This document shows, piece by piece, positions 8,397 to 16,431 of a DNA stretch of 35,711 bases. Origin of the DNA: Pseudomonadota bacterium. Lineage in GTDB: Bacteria; Pseudomonadota; Alphaproteobacteria; Rhizobiales; Hyphomicrobiaceae. The notes beneath the pieces were generated by a model. It was not told the origin of the DNA and made no database searches. It was given only the letters and a program-made list of their open reading frames with translations. The first letter of the stretch is position 1; every line of letters starts with the position of its first letter. The position numbers were made by a program, and so were the translations under genes. Location: contig JAKALI010000002.1 in assembly GCA_021813195.1 (NCBI GenBank), forward strand, positions 1-35,711. Reading direction: 5' to 3'.

Positions 8397-10076
8397 ATGA
8401 CGACGACGCGTGATCAGCTCGACGCTCTCATCATTGGTGGTGGGCATAACGGGCTCACCTGCGGGGCCTATCTCGCGCGCGCCGGCTTGAAGGTGAAGGT
8501 CCTCGAAGCCCGCGCGATTGCGGGCGGAGCGGCGGTGACGGAGGAGTTCGCGCCCGGCTTTCGCAACTCCAGCTGCTCTTACGTCGTTAGCCTGCTCAAT
8601 CCCAAGGTGATCCGCGAACTCGAGCTCGAACGGTTTGGTCTCGAGGTCATTCCACGCGCGTGCGATGGATTTTTCCCGCAACCCGACGGCACCTACCTGA
8701 TGTATGGACCAGACAGCTCGGAGTTCGTGCGTCAGCTTCGCGAGCGCAATCCAGCCGACGTGGAGGGCTACGAGCGGTTCGATCGGGACTTGTCGGCGCT
8801 GGTACCCGTGTTTCGCGAATTGATGCTCACGACACCGCCCAATCTCGATGGCCGCATCAGCGACATCATAAGCGCGCTCACAACTCTGCGCGCAGCCCGC
8901 AAGCTCACGGTGCGCGAGCGCAGCTTGTTGGTCGACATCCTCACCATGTCGGCTGCGGATTTCCTTGCGCGCTATTTCACGGACGACGCCGTCACTGCCT
9001 CCTTCGGATATCTTGCGAGTGTGGGCAGTTTCGTCAGCCCCTACGCTGGCGGGACGGCATATATCCTGCTTGATCATGTCGTCGGTGAGGTGAACGGTGT
9101 GCGCGGCATGTGGGGGCATGCCAAGGGTGGGATGGGTGCCATATCCGACGCCATTCGACGCTCGGGTGAGGCGCACGGCCTCTTGGTTGAGGTCTCAAGT
9201 CCCGTCACTCAAATCCTCGTCGAAAATGGTGCCGTTGCGGGCGCCGTCACGAGAGATGGCCGCGTGTATCGGGCAGATCGCGTCGTCTCGGCCGTTCACC
9301 CCAAACTGCTGTTTGGTCGACTGCTCGACCCGCGTCATGTGCCCGATGAGCTCAAAGAGGACATCGACGGCTATATTTCTGTCTCCGGTACTTTCCGTAT
9401 GAACGTAGCCCTCAGCGAATTGCCAGATTTCAAAGCACGGCCGGGCAAGGACTGCGCCCTGCATCACACCGGCTCGATCCTCATCTGCCCCTCGCTCGCG
9501 TACATGGAGCGCGCCTACGACGACGCCAAAGCCGGCGGCTGGTCCCGTGAACCGATCATCGAAATGTGTATTCCCTCCACGCTCGACGATACGCTCGCGC
9601 CACCGGGCAAACATGTCGCGAGCCTCTTTTGTCAACATTTCAGTCCGACGCTGTCGGGAGGTCGCGACTGGGATGATCATCGCGAGGAGGTGGCCGATCT
9701 CATCATCCGCACCATGGACGCCTACGCGCCGAACTTCGCGCGCTCTGTCATCGCCCGCAAAATCCTCTCGCCCAAGGACCTGGAGCAGGAGTTTGGCCTC
9801 GTCGGCGGATGTATCTTCCACGGCAGCTTGAAACTCAATCAGGTCTTCTCCATGCGGCCGGCGGCCGGCATTGCCGATTACCGTGGACACCTACCAGGGC
9901 TCTACATGTGTGCCGCGGGCACGCATCCCGGCGGTGGCGTCTCCGGTGTGCCAGGACACAATGCGGCACGCGAAATTCTTAAAGACATGCGCGGACTGCG
10001 CCGCTTCTTCACGCGCCAGCGTAGCGAGCGAATGCGATCTGCGTATCGCCCCACGTCCGCACATCGAAGCCATTAA
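8397..10076 (+). CDS. FAD-dependent oxidoreductase of the phytoene desaturase/PYROXD2-like group
   Basis: A 559-residue flavoprotein. The N-terminal Rossmann fold has the dinucleotide motif GGGHNGL at 14–20 and the ribose-binding Glu37 in VLEAR, followed by the GGAAVTEE string typical of the phytoene desaturase superfamily. The C-terminal FAD segment is HPGGGVSGVPGHNAAREIL. The pattern GFRNSSCSYVVSLLNPKV fits proteins named PYROXD2-like or NAD(P)/FAD-dependent oxidoreductases and not true carotenoid desaturases; no other carotenoid gene is present. The substrate is unknown. Its last ~23 codons overlap the 3' end of rsmD on the opposite strand by 68 bases, and this tail is Arg/Ser-rich and low in complexity, so the protein may have been extended past an older stop. 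The start ATG has an AGG about nine bases upstream. Confidence 0.88.
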   Translation: MTTTRDQLDALIIGGGHNGLTCGAYLARAGLKVKVLEARAIAGGAAVTEEFAPGFRNSSCSYVVSLLNPKVIRELELERFGLEVIPRACDGFFPQPDGTYLMYGPDSSEFVRQLRERNPADVEGYERFDRDLSALVPVFRELMLTTPPNLDGRISDIISALTTLRAARKLTVRERSLLVDILTMSAADFLARYFTDDAVTASFGYLASVGSFVSPYAGGTAYILLDHVVGEVNGVRGMWGHAKGGMGAISDAIRRSGEAHGLLVEVSSPVTQILVENGAVAGAVTRDGRVYRADRVVSAVHPKLLFGRLLDPRHVPDELKEDIDGYISVSGTFRMNVALSELPDFKARPGKDCALHHTGSILICPSLAYMERAYDDAKAGGWSREPIIEMCIPSTLDDTLAPPGKHVASLFCQHFSPTLSGGRDWDDHREEVADLIIRTMDAYAPNFARSVIARKILSPKDLEQEFGLVGGCIFHGSLKLNQVFSMRPAAGIADYRGHLPGLYMCAAGTHPGGGVSGVPGHNAAREILKDMRGLRRFFTRQRSERMRSAYRPTSAHRSH

Positions 10077-10572
10077 AACCGGGCGGCCAGACAAGCGGCA
10101 CCTTCGCGCGTTCCTCCCAGACGACGAGCGCACCGGGCGAAAGCCAGCCACCTGCAGCCAGCGATGTGAGCGCTTTCTCGCCAAGTCCCTTGCCGTAGGG
10201 CGGATCGACAAAGGCGAGTGCGAACGGTGCCATCGTACCGGCCGGCCCGAGCGACGTCGCATCACGGCGAAAGATGCGCGTTGCTCCCGTTAGGCCCAAC
10301 GCTTCGACATTTTGTCGGATGAGGCCGCGCGCCTCGGCGTTCTCCTCGACAAACAGGCAATAGGCCGCCCCTCGCGAAATCGCCTCGATCCCGAGCGCGC
10401 CGGTTCCTGCGAACAGATCGATAACGCGCACGCCTTCCAGATTAAAGCCTGCGATAGCGTGCTCCAGAATATTGAACAGGCTCTCGCGCACGCGGTCGGA
10501 GGTTGGCCGCAAGCCTTCATGCGACGGGCTGGTGAGCGTGCGCCCGCGAAAGCGTCCTGCAACGACCCTCAC
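10009..10572 (-). CDS. rsmD: 16S rRNA (guanine-966-N2)-methyltransferase
   Basis: RsmD methylates G966 of 16S rRNA using S-adenosylmethionine during small-subunit assembly. At 187 residues it is full length. The family N-terminus MRVVAGRFRGR and LRPTSDRVRESLFNIL, the SAM-binding motif I DLFAGTGALGIEA (from Asp52) and the catalytic DPPY at 123–126 are all visible. The start is GTG and overlaps the stop of the upstream pseudouridine synthase gene by four bases (GTGA), implying translational coupling of two rRNA-modification genes. The 3' end overlaps the convergent FAD oxidoreductase gene by 68 bases. Confidence 0.95.
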   Translation of the reverse strand: MRVVAGRFRGRTLTSPSHEGLRPTSDRVRESLFNILEHAIAGFNLEGVRVIDLFAGTGALGIEAISRGAAYCLFVEENAEARGLIRQNVEALGLTGATRIFRRDATSLGPAGTMAPFALAFVDPPYGKGLGEKALTSLAAGGWLSPGALVVWEERAKVPLVWPPGFNGFDVRTWGDTQIAFARYAGA

Positions 10573-11672
10573 GACGGCGCCCCCTTCTTTGCCCCACTTG
10601 GCTTGCTTGGAACGTTCGGGGTATGTGGAGCGTCCTGCTCTTGCGAACGCCCGCGTTCGGCCCCGCGTGCGTGGCGCTCTCTGCGCTGCTGAGAAGTCTC
10701 GATCAGCCCAAGTTCGCCCGCGACGCTTTTGCCGACGGCGTCCGCGATATGACGGCGCTTAATGGCTTCGACCGCGCCGGTCGCTAGAGAGCCAAGCTCA
10801 AATGGTCCAAACGAAATACGAATGAGCCGCGCGACCTCGAGGCCAAGATGCGCCAAAATCTTGCGCACCTCCCGATTCTTGCCTTCACGGATCGCAACCG
10901 TGAGCCAGGTGTTGGCCCCTTGTGTCGAGTCGATCGTCGCCGTCACAGGTCCGTAATCGACGCCATCGATAGAAATTCCACCCTCCAGTTGCTTAAGATC
11001 CTCCGCGCTGACACGTCCGTGCGCCCGCACACGGTAGCGTCGGATCCAACCCGTCGCTGGCAGCTCCAAATGCCGGGCGAGCGCGCCGTCGTTGGTCAAC
11101 AGCAACAGCCCTTCGGTATTGAAGTCGAGGCGGCCGACCGAAATGACACGGCCCAGTTCAGGCGGTAGCTTCTGAAAGACCGTCGGCCGCCCTTGGGGGT
11201 CGACGTGCGTCGTTACCAGACCACGCGGCTTGTAGTAGCGCCAAAGACGCGCCGGCTCGGCAGCTGGTAGGGGCTTGCCATCCACGAGCACAGTATCGGT
11301 CGCTGTGACCTCAACTGCTGGGGACGCGAGCACACGTCCATTGACGCTCACCCGGCCTTCCGCAATCCAGCGTTCAGCCTCTCGACGCGAGCAAAGCCCC
11401 GCTCGCGCCATCGCGCGGGCAATCCGCATGGGACCAAAATCGGCTAAAGCAGACCGAGCGGTATTGAGGGCGGGTTCGCCTTTTCCGGCGCCATCATTGC
11501 TCTGAGCCGACTTGCTTGAAGACGCAGACGACAGGCCTTTAGGAGACATGCGCCCGCCGAGTCGCGCCTTGCCCGAAGCAAGCTCACGTTGCGGCACACC
11601 TTCGGCCGATTGCCACCGTGGCGGTTTTCCCTTGGCGCGTTTCTGGCGTTGACCATCCTGGCTCTTGCGCAT
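10569..11672 (-). CDS. RluB/RsuA-family 23S rRNA pseudouridine synthase
   Basis: Isomerises a specific uridine to pseudouridine in ribosomal RNA, most probably 23S (RluB group). The 367 residues comprise a basic, low-complexity N-terminal tail of ~80 residues, an S4 RNA-binding domain (about 82–127, RIARAMARAGLCSRREAER), and the catalytic domain with Asp183 in GRLDFNTEGLLLLTNDG and the late motif REGKNREVRKIL. A basic, probably disordered tail closes it. An ATG (11672) and an adjoining GTG (11675) both follow a GAGATGAGAG stretch; I prefer the ATG on spacing. It is the first gene of a two-gene unit with rsmD and diverges from tadA across 83 bases. RluB versus RluE or RsuA cannot be settled by eye; the long basic tails favour RluB-like. 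Confidence 0.92.
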   Translation of the reverse strand: MRKSQDGQRQKRAKGKPPRWQSAEGVPQRELASGKARLGGRMSPKGLSSASSSKSAQSNDGAGKGEPALNTARSALADFGPMRIARAMARAGLCSRREAERWIAEGRVSVNGRVLASPAVEVTATDTVLVDGKPLPAAEPARLWRYYKPRGLVTTHVDPQGRPTVFQKLPPELGRVISVGRLDFNTEGLLLLTNDGALARHLELPATGWIRRYRVRAHGRVSAEDLKQLEGGISIDGVDYGPVTATIDSTQGANTWLTVAIREGKNREVRKILAHLGLEVARLIRISFGPFELGSLATGAVEAIKRRHIADAVGKSVAGELGLIETSQQRRERHARGAERGRSQEQDAPHTPNVPSKPSGAKKGAPS

Positions 11673-11755
11673 CACAGTGCACTCTCATCTCAGACTTTGC
11701 CGCAAATGGGACGGGCTGCGCGGCACACGAACGAAACCGGGAACGTAGGCCAGTT

Positions 11756-12226
11756 ATGACATCGCACACACGCAGCGGCCACATGGAACTGGCGCTTGAG
11801 GAGGCGCAATCGGCCGCGCTGCGCGGAGAAGTCCCCGTCGGTGCGGTTATCATCGCAGCCGACGGAGTCGTGCTTGCGCGCGCCGGCAACCAGACCCGCG
11901 AGCGCGCCGATCCGACGGCACATGCCGAGATGCTGGCGATCCGTCAGGCCTGCGCAACCCGTGGATCCGAACGTTTGATCGATTGCGATCTGTACGTCAC
12001 ACTGGAGCCGTGCCCGATGTGCGCGGCAGCGATTTCCTTCGCCCGCATCCGACGCCTGTATTACGCTGCCAGCGATCCCAAAGGAGGCGGGGTCGAGCAT
12101 GGCGCACGCGTCTTTTCGCATCCGACCTGTCATCATGTGCCGGAAATTTATTCTGGACTTGCAGCGGACGCAGCAAGCCAACTGTTACGGACCTTTTTTT
12201 TCGAGCGGCGCAATCAGTCGCGCTGA
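11756..12226 (+). CDS. tadA: tRNA-specific adenosine deaminase / nucleoside deaminase
   Basis: A zinc-dependent deaminase that converts A34 to inosine in the tRNA-Arg(ACG) anticodon, an essential step for wobble decoding. The 156 residues match TadA length. The catalytic HAE is at 56–58 and the zinc cysteines are in PCPMC (Cys86 and Cys89), with GEVPVGAVI at the expected place. The ATG at 11756 gives the usual short N-terminus; an in-frame ATG at 11783 (MELALEEA) is also possible. The last 13 bases overlap the 3' end of the convergent patatin gene. It diverges from the pseudouridine synthase gene, so the 83-base gap presumably holds both promoters. Confidence 0.93.
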   Translation: MTSHTRSGHMELALEEAQSAALRGEVPVGAVIIAADGVVLARAGNQTRERADPTAHAEMLAIRQACATRGSERLIDCDLYVTLEPCPMCAAAISFARIRRLYYAASDPKGGGVEHGARVFSHPTCHHVPEIYSGLAADAASQLLRTFFFERRNQSR

Positions 12227-13260
12227 TCCTGTGCTTGTGCACGCAGCGCCTTCAGCCGCCGAAGGATGGGCCGGTTGCGCTTCAAACGTGGCGAGGCTGG
12301 ATTGCGCGTTTGAACTCCACTGTCCTCAGCAGTTGGAGGCGGCAGGCTTGGCGTGGCAATTGTCTCAGATGATAAGATTCGCGTGAGCTTGGCCTTTAGA
12401 TTTGCCTTCGCGTCCTCCGCAGCCGACAGGATGTCCCTAACTTTCCAGATGTCGAGCAACTGGAAATGGTTGGTTCCGGCCTGCATGTAAATGTCGGGTC
12501 GCTCCGATTTGAGCTTTTCGCGGATGATGGTGCGCTCGAAAATGAAAGAGGCGGCAAACAGAGCTTCCGTCGCCGTTGGATGCGCACGATCGGGCTGGCT
12601 GACCGGCGTGCCGGACACATCGATTGCAACTGTCACATCGCAGCCTTTGAGCAGATCGAAGGGAAGAGGATTGACGAGGCCGCCGTCGATGCACGCGCGA
12701 TCGCCGACTAGGACCGGTTCGAACAGCATCGGTAGCGCCATACTGGCAGCAACCGCGCGGCGCAACGGGCCTTGCGAGAAGACGATCGGCTCCAAGCCAT
12801 AGAAGTCCGTTGCAACGATCTTGAAAGGGATTTCGAGATCTTCAAACGAGCGGGCCACACGAGGCGGATAGATCACCTCCAGCAGCGCCTCCGGCGACAG
12901 GACGGCGTAGCGTTGTGCGAAAATGCCTGCCACCCTGGCACGGGGCTTGGCCCGGGCTGAAAAGAGATCGCGAACGAGTTCGAGCCGGACCGATAGCAGT
13001 TCTTCCATATGCGCGCGGATCTGACGCGCAGTCATGCCGGAGGCGTAGGCCGCACCGATGACAGCACCGATCGAGGTTCCCGAAATCAGAGAGGGCCTCA
13101 AACCCAACTCGTCGAAGGCCTCAAGCATGACGACATGGCCGAGCCCCCGCGCCCCACCGCCACCCAGAGCAAGGCCAATGGTCGGTTGTGCGCGCTCGAT
13201 AGCGCCTCCATCTCGGTCATCACCGGCCGCGGGTTGTAGGGTTTGCGATCGGCTCGTCAT
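12214..13260 (-). CDS. Patatin-like phospholipase, probably cytoplasmic
   Basis: A 348-residue patatin-like acyl hydrolase with a Ser–Asp dyad. The oxyanion loop GGGGARG is at 33–39, the nucleophile elbow GTSIG carries Ser63, and the acid DGG carries Asp192. It resembles the bacterial RssA/YchK-type group. No signal peptide is visible, so a cytoplasmic or membrane-associated role on phospholipids is likely; the physiological substrate is unknown. The ~50 C-terminal residues are Arg/Pro-rich and poorly conserved-looking. The chosen ATG is at 13260; a TTG 21 bases further upstream would add seven residues. It lies 102 bases downstream of scpA on the same strand and could be read through from it. 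Confidence 0.88.
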   Translation of the reverse strand: MTSRSQTLQPAAGDDRDGGAIERAQPTIGLALGGGGARGLGHVVMLEAFDELGLRPSLISGTSIGAVIGAAYASGMTARQIRAHMEELLSVRLELVRDLFSARAKPRARVAGIFAQRYAVLSPEALLEVIYPPRVARSFEDLEIPFKIVATDFYGLEPIVFSQGPLRRAVAASMALPMLFEPVLVGDRACIDGGLVNPLPFDLLKGCDVTVAIDVSGTPVSQPDRAHPTATEALFAASFIFERTIIREKLKSERPDIYMQAGTNHFQLLDIWKVRDILSAAEDAKANLKAKLTRILSSETIATPSLPPPTAEDSGVQTRNPASPRLKRNRPILRRLKALRAQAQDQRD

Positions 13261-13362
13261 GCTTGTCGATCCGCTCGTCAACTGGCGTTTCCATCACCCC
13301 ACGGGACATGGTGACGTGCGGCGCAAACCGCAAGCCGTGACGCATTCGCCTCGACCAAGCTG

Positions 13363-15528
13363 TCACTCGGCGGCGAGCTTGGCGTAGCCCAATTGCTCGT
13401 TGAGCTTAATAATGAGGTCGGCGGCAGCCTTGGGTATGTTCGTCCCGGGCCCAAATACGGCCTTGGCGCCCGCGGCATAGAGTGCCTCATAATCACCGGG
13501 TGGGATGACGCCTCCCACGACAATCATGATGTCGCCGCGGCCCTCGCGTTCGAGCGCTGCCTTGAGTTCGGGCACCAGCGTCAGATGACCTGCCGCCAGC
13601 GAGGATACGCCGACAATATGCACGTCGTTCTCAACCGCCTGCCGTGCGGCTTCCTCTGCGGTGGCAAACAGCGGTCCGATATCGACGTCAAAGCCGATGT
13701 CAGCAAACGCTGTCGCGATCACCTTCTGGCCACGGTCATGGCCATCCTGGCCGAGCTTGGCGATCAGGATGCGCGGGCGGCGGCCGTCGTGCTCCTCGAA
13801 CGCTTCGACCAGCTTCAATGCTGTGGCAACATCTGAGCTCATGGAAGCCTCCGAACGGTAGACGCCCGAAATGGCCCGAATCTCGGCACGGTGACGGGTG
13901 AAGACTTTCTCCATCGCCTCGGACATCTCGCCGACGGTCGCCTTTGCGCGGGCGGCCTTCACGCACAAATCGAGCAGGTTTTCCGTTCCGCGCGCACCCT
14001 GCGTGAGCGCGGCCAGCGCGGCCTGCGTTTCGGCCTCATTGCGCTCGGCACGCAGGCGCTGGAGCTTAGCAATCTGAGCTTCGCGGACCGCCGCGTTGTC
14101 GACTTTGAGCAGATTGATCTTGGCATCCTCGGTGATTTGGAACTTGTTGACGCCGGTGATCGTCTGCTTGCCCGTATCAATGCGCGCTTGCGTTCGGGCA
14201 GCGGCTTCTTCGATCCGCATTTTCGGAATACCGGCATCAATAGCTTTCGCCATGCCACCCAAGTCCTCGACTTCGCGAATATGCGCAAGCGCCTTGAGAG
14301 CGAGCTCATAGGTGAGCCGTTCGACATAAAAGCTGCCGCCCCAGGGATCGATGACGCGCGTCGTGCCGCTTTCCTGCTGCAGCAAAAGCTGCGTGTTGCG
14401 CGCAATTCTGGCTGAGAAATCGGTCGGGAGCGCGATAGCCTCATCGAGGCCATTGGTGTGCAGCGATTGGGTGTGGCCTTGCGTGGCCGCCATGGCTTCC
14501 AGGCAAGTGCGCGTGACGTTGTTGAAGACATCCTGCGCGGTAAGCGACCAGCCGGATGTCTGCGAATGCGTGCGCAGGGAGAGCGAGCGGGGATCCTTCG
14601 GATGGAATTCGTCTTTGATGAGCTTTGCCCAGAGCAGGCGCGCTGCGCGCATCTTAGCAATCTCCATGAACACGTTCATGCCGATCGCCCAGAAGAACGA
14701 AAGCCGCGGCGCAAAGGCATCAATATCAAGACCGGCGGCGACACCTGCGCGCACATATTCCACCCCGTCGGCCAGCGTGTAGGCGAGTTCCAAATCTGCG
14801 GTGGCACCCGCTTCCTGCATGTGATAGCCGGAAATCGAAATCGAATTGAATTTCGGCATTTTCGCACTGGTGTAGGCGAAAATATCCGACACGATGCGCA
14901 TCGAGGGGCCGGGCGGATAGATATAGGTATTGCGCACCATGAACTCTTTAAGGATATCGTTTTGAATCGTACCGGCTAATCGCTCTGGCGGCACGCCCTG
15001 TTCTTCGCCCGCGATGATGAATAGCGCGAGCACAGGCAGAACAGCCCCGTTCATGGTCATGGAGACGGTCATCTGTTCGAGCGGAATGCCATCGAACAGC
15101 GTGCGCATGTCATAAATGGAATCGATCGCGACGCCAGCCATGCCGACGTCGCCTTTGACGCGCGGATGATCGCTATCGTAACCGCGATGGGTGGCGAGAT
15201 CGAAAGCAATCGAGAGACCCTTTTGGCCCGCGGCAATATTCCGGCGATAGAAAGCGTTCGACTCCTCCGCCGTGGAGAAGCCGGCATACTGGCGAATGGT
15301 CCAGGGCTGGGTGACATACATCGTCGGATAGGGCCCGCGCACGTAGGGTGCAATGCCTGGCCAGGTATCCAGAAAATCAAGCCCGGCGGTGTCCGCGCCC
15401 GTATAGACCGCCTTCACGGGAATGCCCTCAGGCGTGAGCCAGGCCTCCCCCATTTCCGCGCCAGACATACCCCCCCCTGCGGGATTGACCAGCTCGATCT
15501 TCGTGAAATCGGGAATTGCGGACGTCAT
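13363..15528 (-). CDS. scpA: Methylmalonyl-CoA mutase, large (catalytic) subunit
   Basis: Interconverts (R)-methylmalonyl-CoA and succinyl-CoA with adenosylcobalamin, feeding propionyl-CoA or ethylmalonyl-CoA pathway carbon into the TCA cycle. The 721-residue subunit is complete. The N-terminal TIM barrel holds the substrate-binding strings RGPYPTMY and GFSTAEESN and the [25 protein letters not shown] region; the C-terminal B12 domain has the cobalamin-ligand motif DxHxxG with His597 ([10 protein letters not shown]). This intact ligand identifies it as the active subunit. The small subunit is encoded upstream on the same strand, but a sulfotransferase-like gene lies between them, and a possible weak terminator sits about 50 bases upstream of this start. 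No chaperone gene such as meaB is present in the window. Confidence 0.97.
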   Translation of the reverse strand: MTSAIPDFTKIELVNPAGGGMSGAEMGEAWLTPEGIPVKAVYTGADTAGLDFLDTWPGIAPYVRGPYPTMYVTQPWTIRQYAGFSTAEESNAFYRRNIAAGQKGLSIAFDLATHRGYDSDHPRVKGDVGMAGVAIDSIYDMRTLFDGIPLEQMTVSMTMNGAVLPVLALFIIAGEEQGVPPERLAGTIQNDILKEFMVRNTYIYPPGPSMRIVSDIFAYTSAKMPKFNSISISGYHMQEAGATADLELAYTLADGVEYVRAGVAAGLDIDAFAPRLSFFWAIGMNVFMEIAKMRAARLLWAKLIKDEFHPKDPRSLSLRTHSQTSGWSLTAQDVFNNVTRTCLEAMAATQGHTQSLHTNGLDEAIALPTDFSARIARNTQLLLQQESGTTRVIDPWGGSFYVERLTYELALKALAHIREVEDLGGMAKAIDAGIPKMRIEEAAARTQARIDTGKQTITGVNKFQITEDAKINLLKVDNAAVREAQIAKLQRLRAERNEAETQAALAALTQGARGTENLLDLCVKAARAKATVGEMSEAMEKVFTRHRAEIRAISGVYRSEASMSSDVATALKLVEAFEEHDGRRPRILIAKLGQDGHDRGQKVIATAFADIGFDVDIGPLFATAEEAARQAVENDVHIVGVSSLAAGHLTLVPELKAALEREGRGDIMIVVGGVIPPGDYEALYAAGAKAVFGPGTNIPKAAADLIIKLNEQLGYAKLAAE

Positions 15529-15573
15529 GGTGAACGGTCTTTCGATCTTTCAGTGTCTCAAGTCTGCTTACAC

Positions 15574-15605
15574 AAAAGCGAGCGGATTGACCACGGCGCG
15601 CTCGC
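15574..15605 (-). terminator. Possible intrinsic terminator after the sulfotransferase-like gene
   Basis: Read on the minus strand, the arms GCGAGCG and CGCTCGC form a 7-bp GC-rich stem with a loop of about 14 bases, followed directly by TTTT then GTG. It begins eight bases past the sulfotransferase stop codon and ends about 46 bases before the scpA start. The large loop and short U-run make it weak at best; partial attenuation is as likely as full termination. If real, scpA would be at least partly uncoupled from the mutA promoter. Confidence 0.4.
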
Positions 15606-15612
15606 TTCGAGC

Positions 15613-16332
15613 TTACGTCGCCGCAGAGAGCGTAGCTTGAGGCGCAACGTAGCCGAAATGCTCGATTTCCCGCGCGTGAAGCTCGCCGATCTTTGCGATC
15701 AGTTCCGCGGTAAGAATTGCGGTGGTGCTGCCTGGCGGGCGCACCCCGGACTTCGCCCGCGGCAGTTCCGGACCCGAAATTCCAAGCGCCCCGAAGACGC
15801 GGCGGATCTCTGCCTCGAGGCGTTCATAGCGAATGATGTCGTCAGCTATAATCGTATCGCCGATGGCATAGATCGGCCAATTATCCCAACTCGCAGCCCC
15901 CATCTGCTTGGCCCGCGCGCCGCCTGCTGCCATGGCCGCAACGAAGTCCTCAAGCGTCACGGTTTGACCTTCCCGCCGCTCGCGCCATTTCCACAGCGAG
16001 ATCGTGCGATCCCAGGGGTCGCGCACAATCGTGATCTTGCGATAGCTGCGCCAGACGTCCTCCCCGACATAATCACGAACTTCGGCTGCCGGCATATGCT
16101 CGCGAAAACGGGGCGCGCGGCGCATCACTTCGCCCAAACGACGGCTCAAATGCCGAGCTGGAGAATCAAAGCGCGACCAGATTTCAGGATGCTCCGCGCG
16201 CAACTCTTCACCCGAGCGGAAGAGATCTTGGGCCGGGTCGAGGTGCGGGGCCAACCAGAGTTCGACGGAGCTTCCGGCCGTCTTCCGCGTCTTGAGAAAA
16301 ATAAACCGATGTCGATGGCTGACGATGGTCAC
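15613..16332 (-). CDS. Sulfotransferase-like (PAPS-binding) protein, lying between the two mutase genes
   Basis: A 239-residue protein with the two signature sites of PAPS-dependent sulfotransferases. A P-loop-like 5'-phosphosulfate loop follows the first strand (FIFLKTRKTAGSS, 10–22), and the 3'-phosphate loop is IVRDPWDRTISLW (from about 102). These enzymes move a sulfuryl group from PAPS to a carbohydrate, lipid or protein acceptor; the acceptor here is unknown. I chose the GTG at 16332 because it has GGAG nine bases upstream and starts, as relatives do, just before the first strand. A GTG at 16377 would add 15 residues but lacks a ribosome site. It sits 99 bases after mutA and 84 before scpA, same strand. 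Neither function nor position obviously relates to methylmalonyl-CoA metabolism. Confidence 0.8.
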   Translation of the reverse strand: MTIVSHRHRFIFLKTRKTAGSSVELWLAPHLDPAQDLFRSGEELRAEHPEIWSRFDSPARHLSRRLGEVMRRAPRFREHMPAAEVRDYVGEDVWRSYRKITIVRDPWDRTISLWKWRERREGQTVTLEDFVAAMAAGGARAKQMGAASWDNWPIYAIGDTIIADDIIRYERLEAEIRRVFGALGISGPELPRAKSGVRPPGSTTAILTAELIAKIGELHAREIEHFGYVAPQATLSAAT

Positions 16333-16431
16333 GGCCGTCGTCTCCAGCAGCGGCGAGATGGATTGAGCATGTCGCACTCTTGAATGGCGCAGTGGCCCGG
16401 GCCAATTTTCTTGTTCATCCGGCGCGCCCCG

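Noticed and set aside
15166..16383. Long plus-strand frame spanning the ends of scpA and the sulfotransferase-like gene
   Set aside because: No ribosome site or family likeness, and both genes on the other strand are intact and recognisable.
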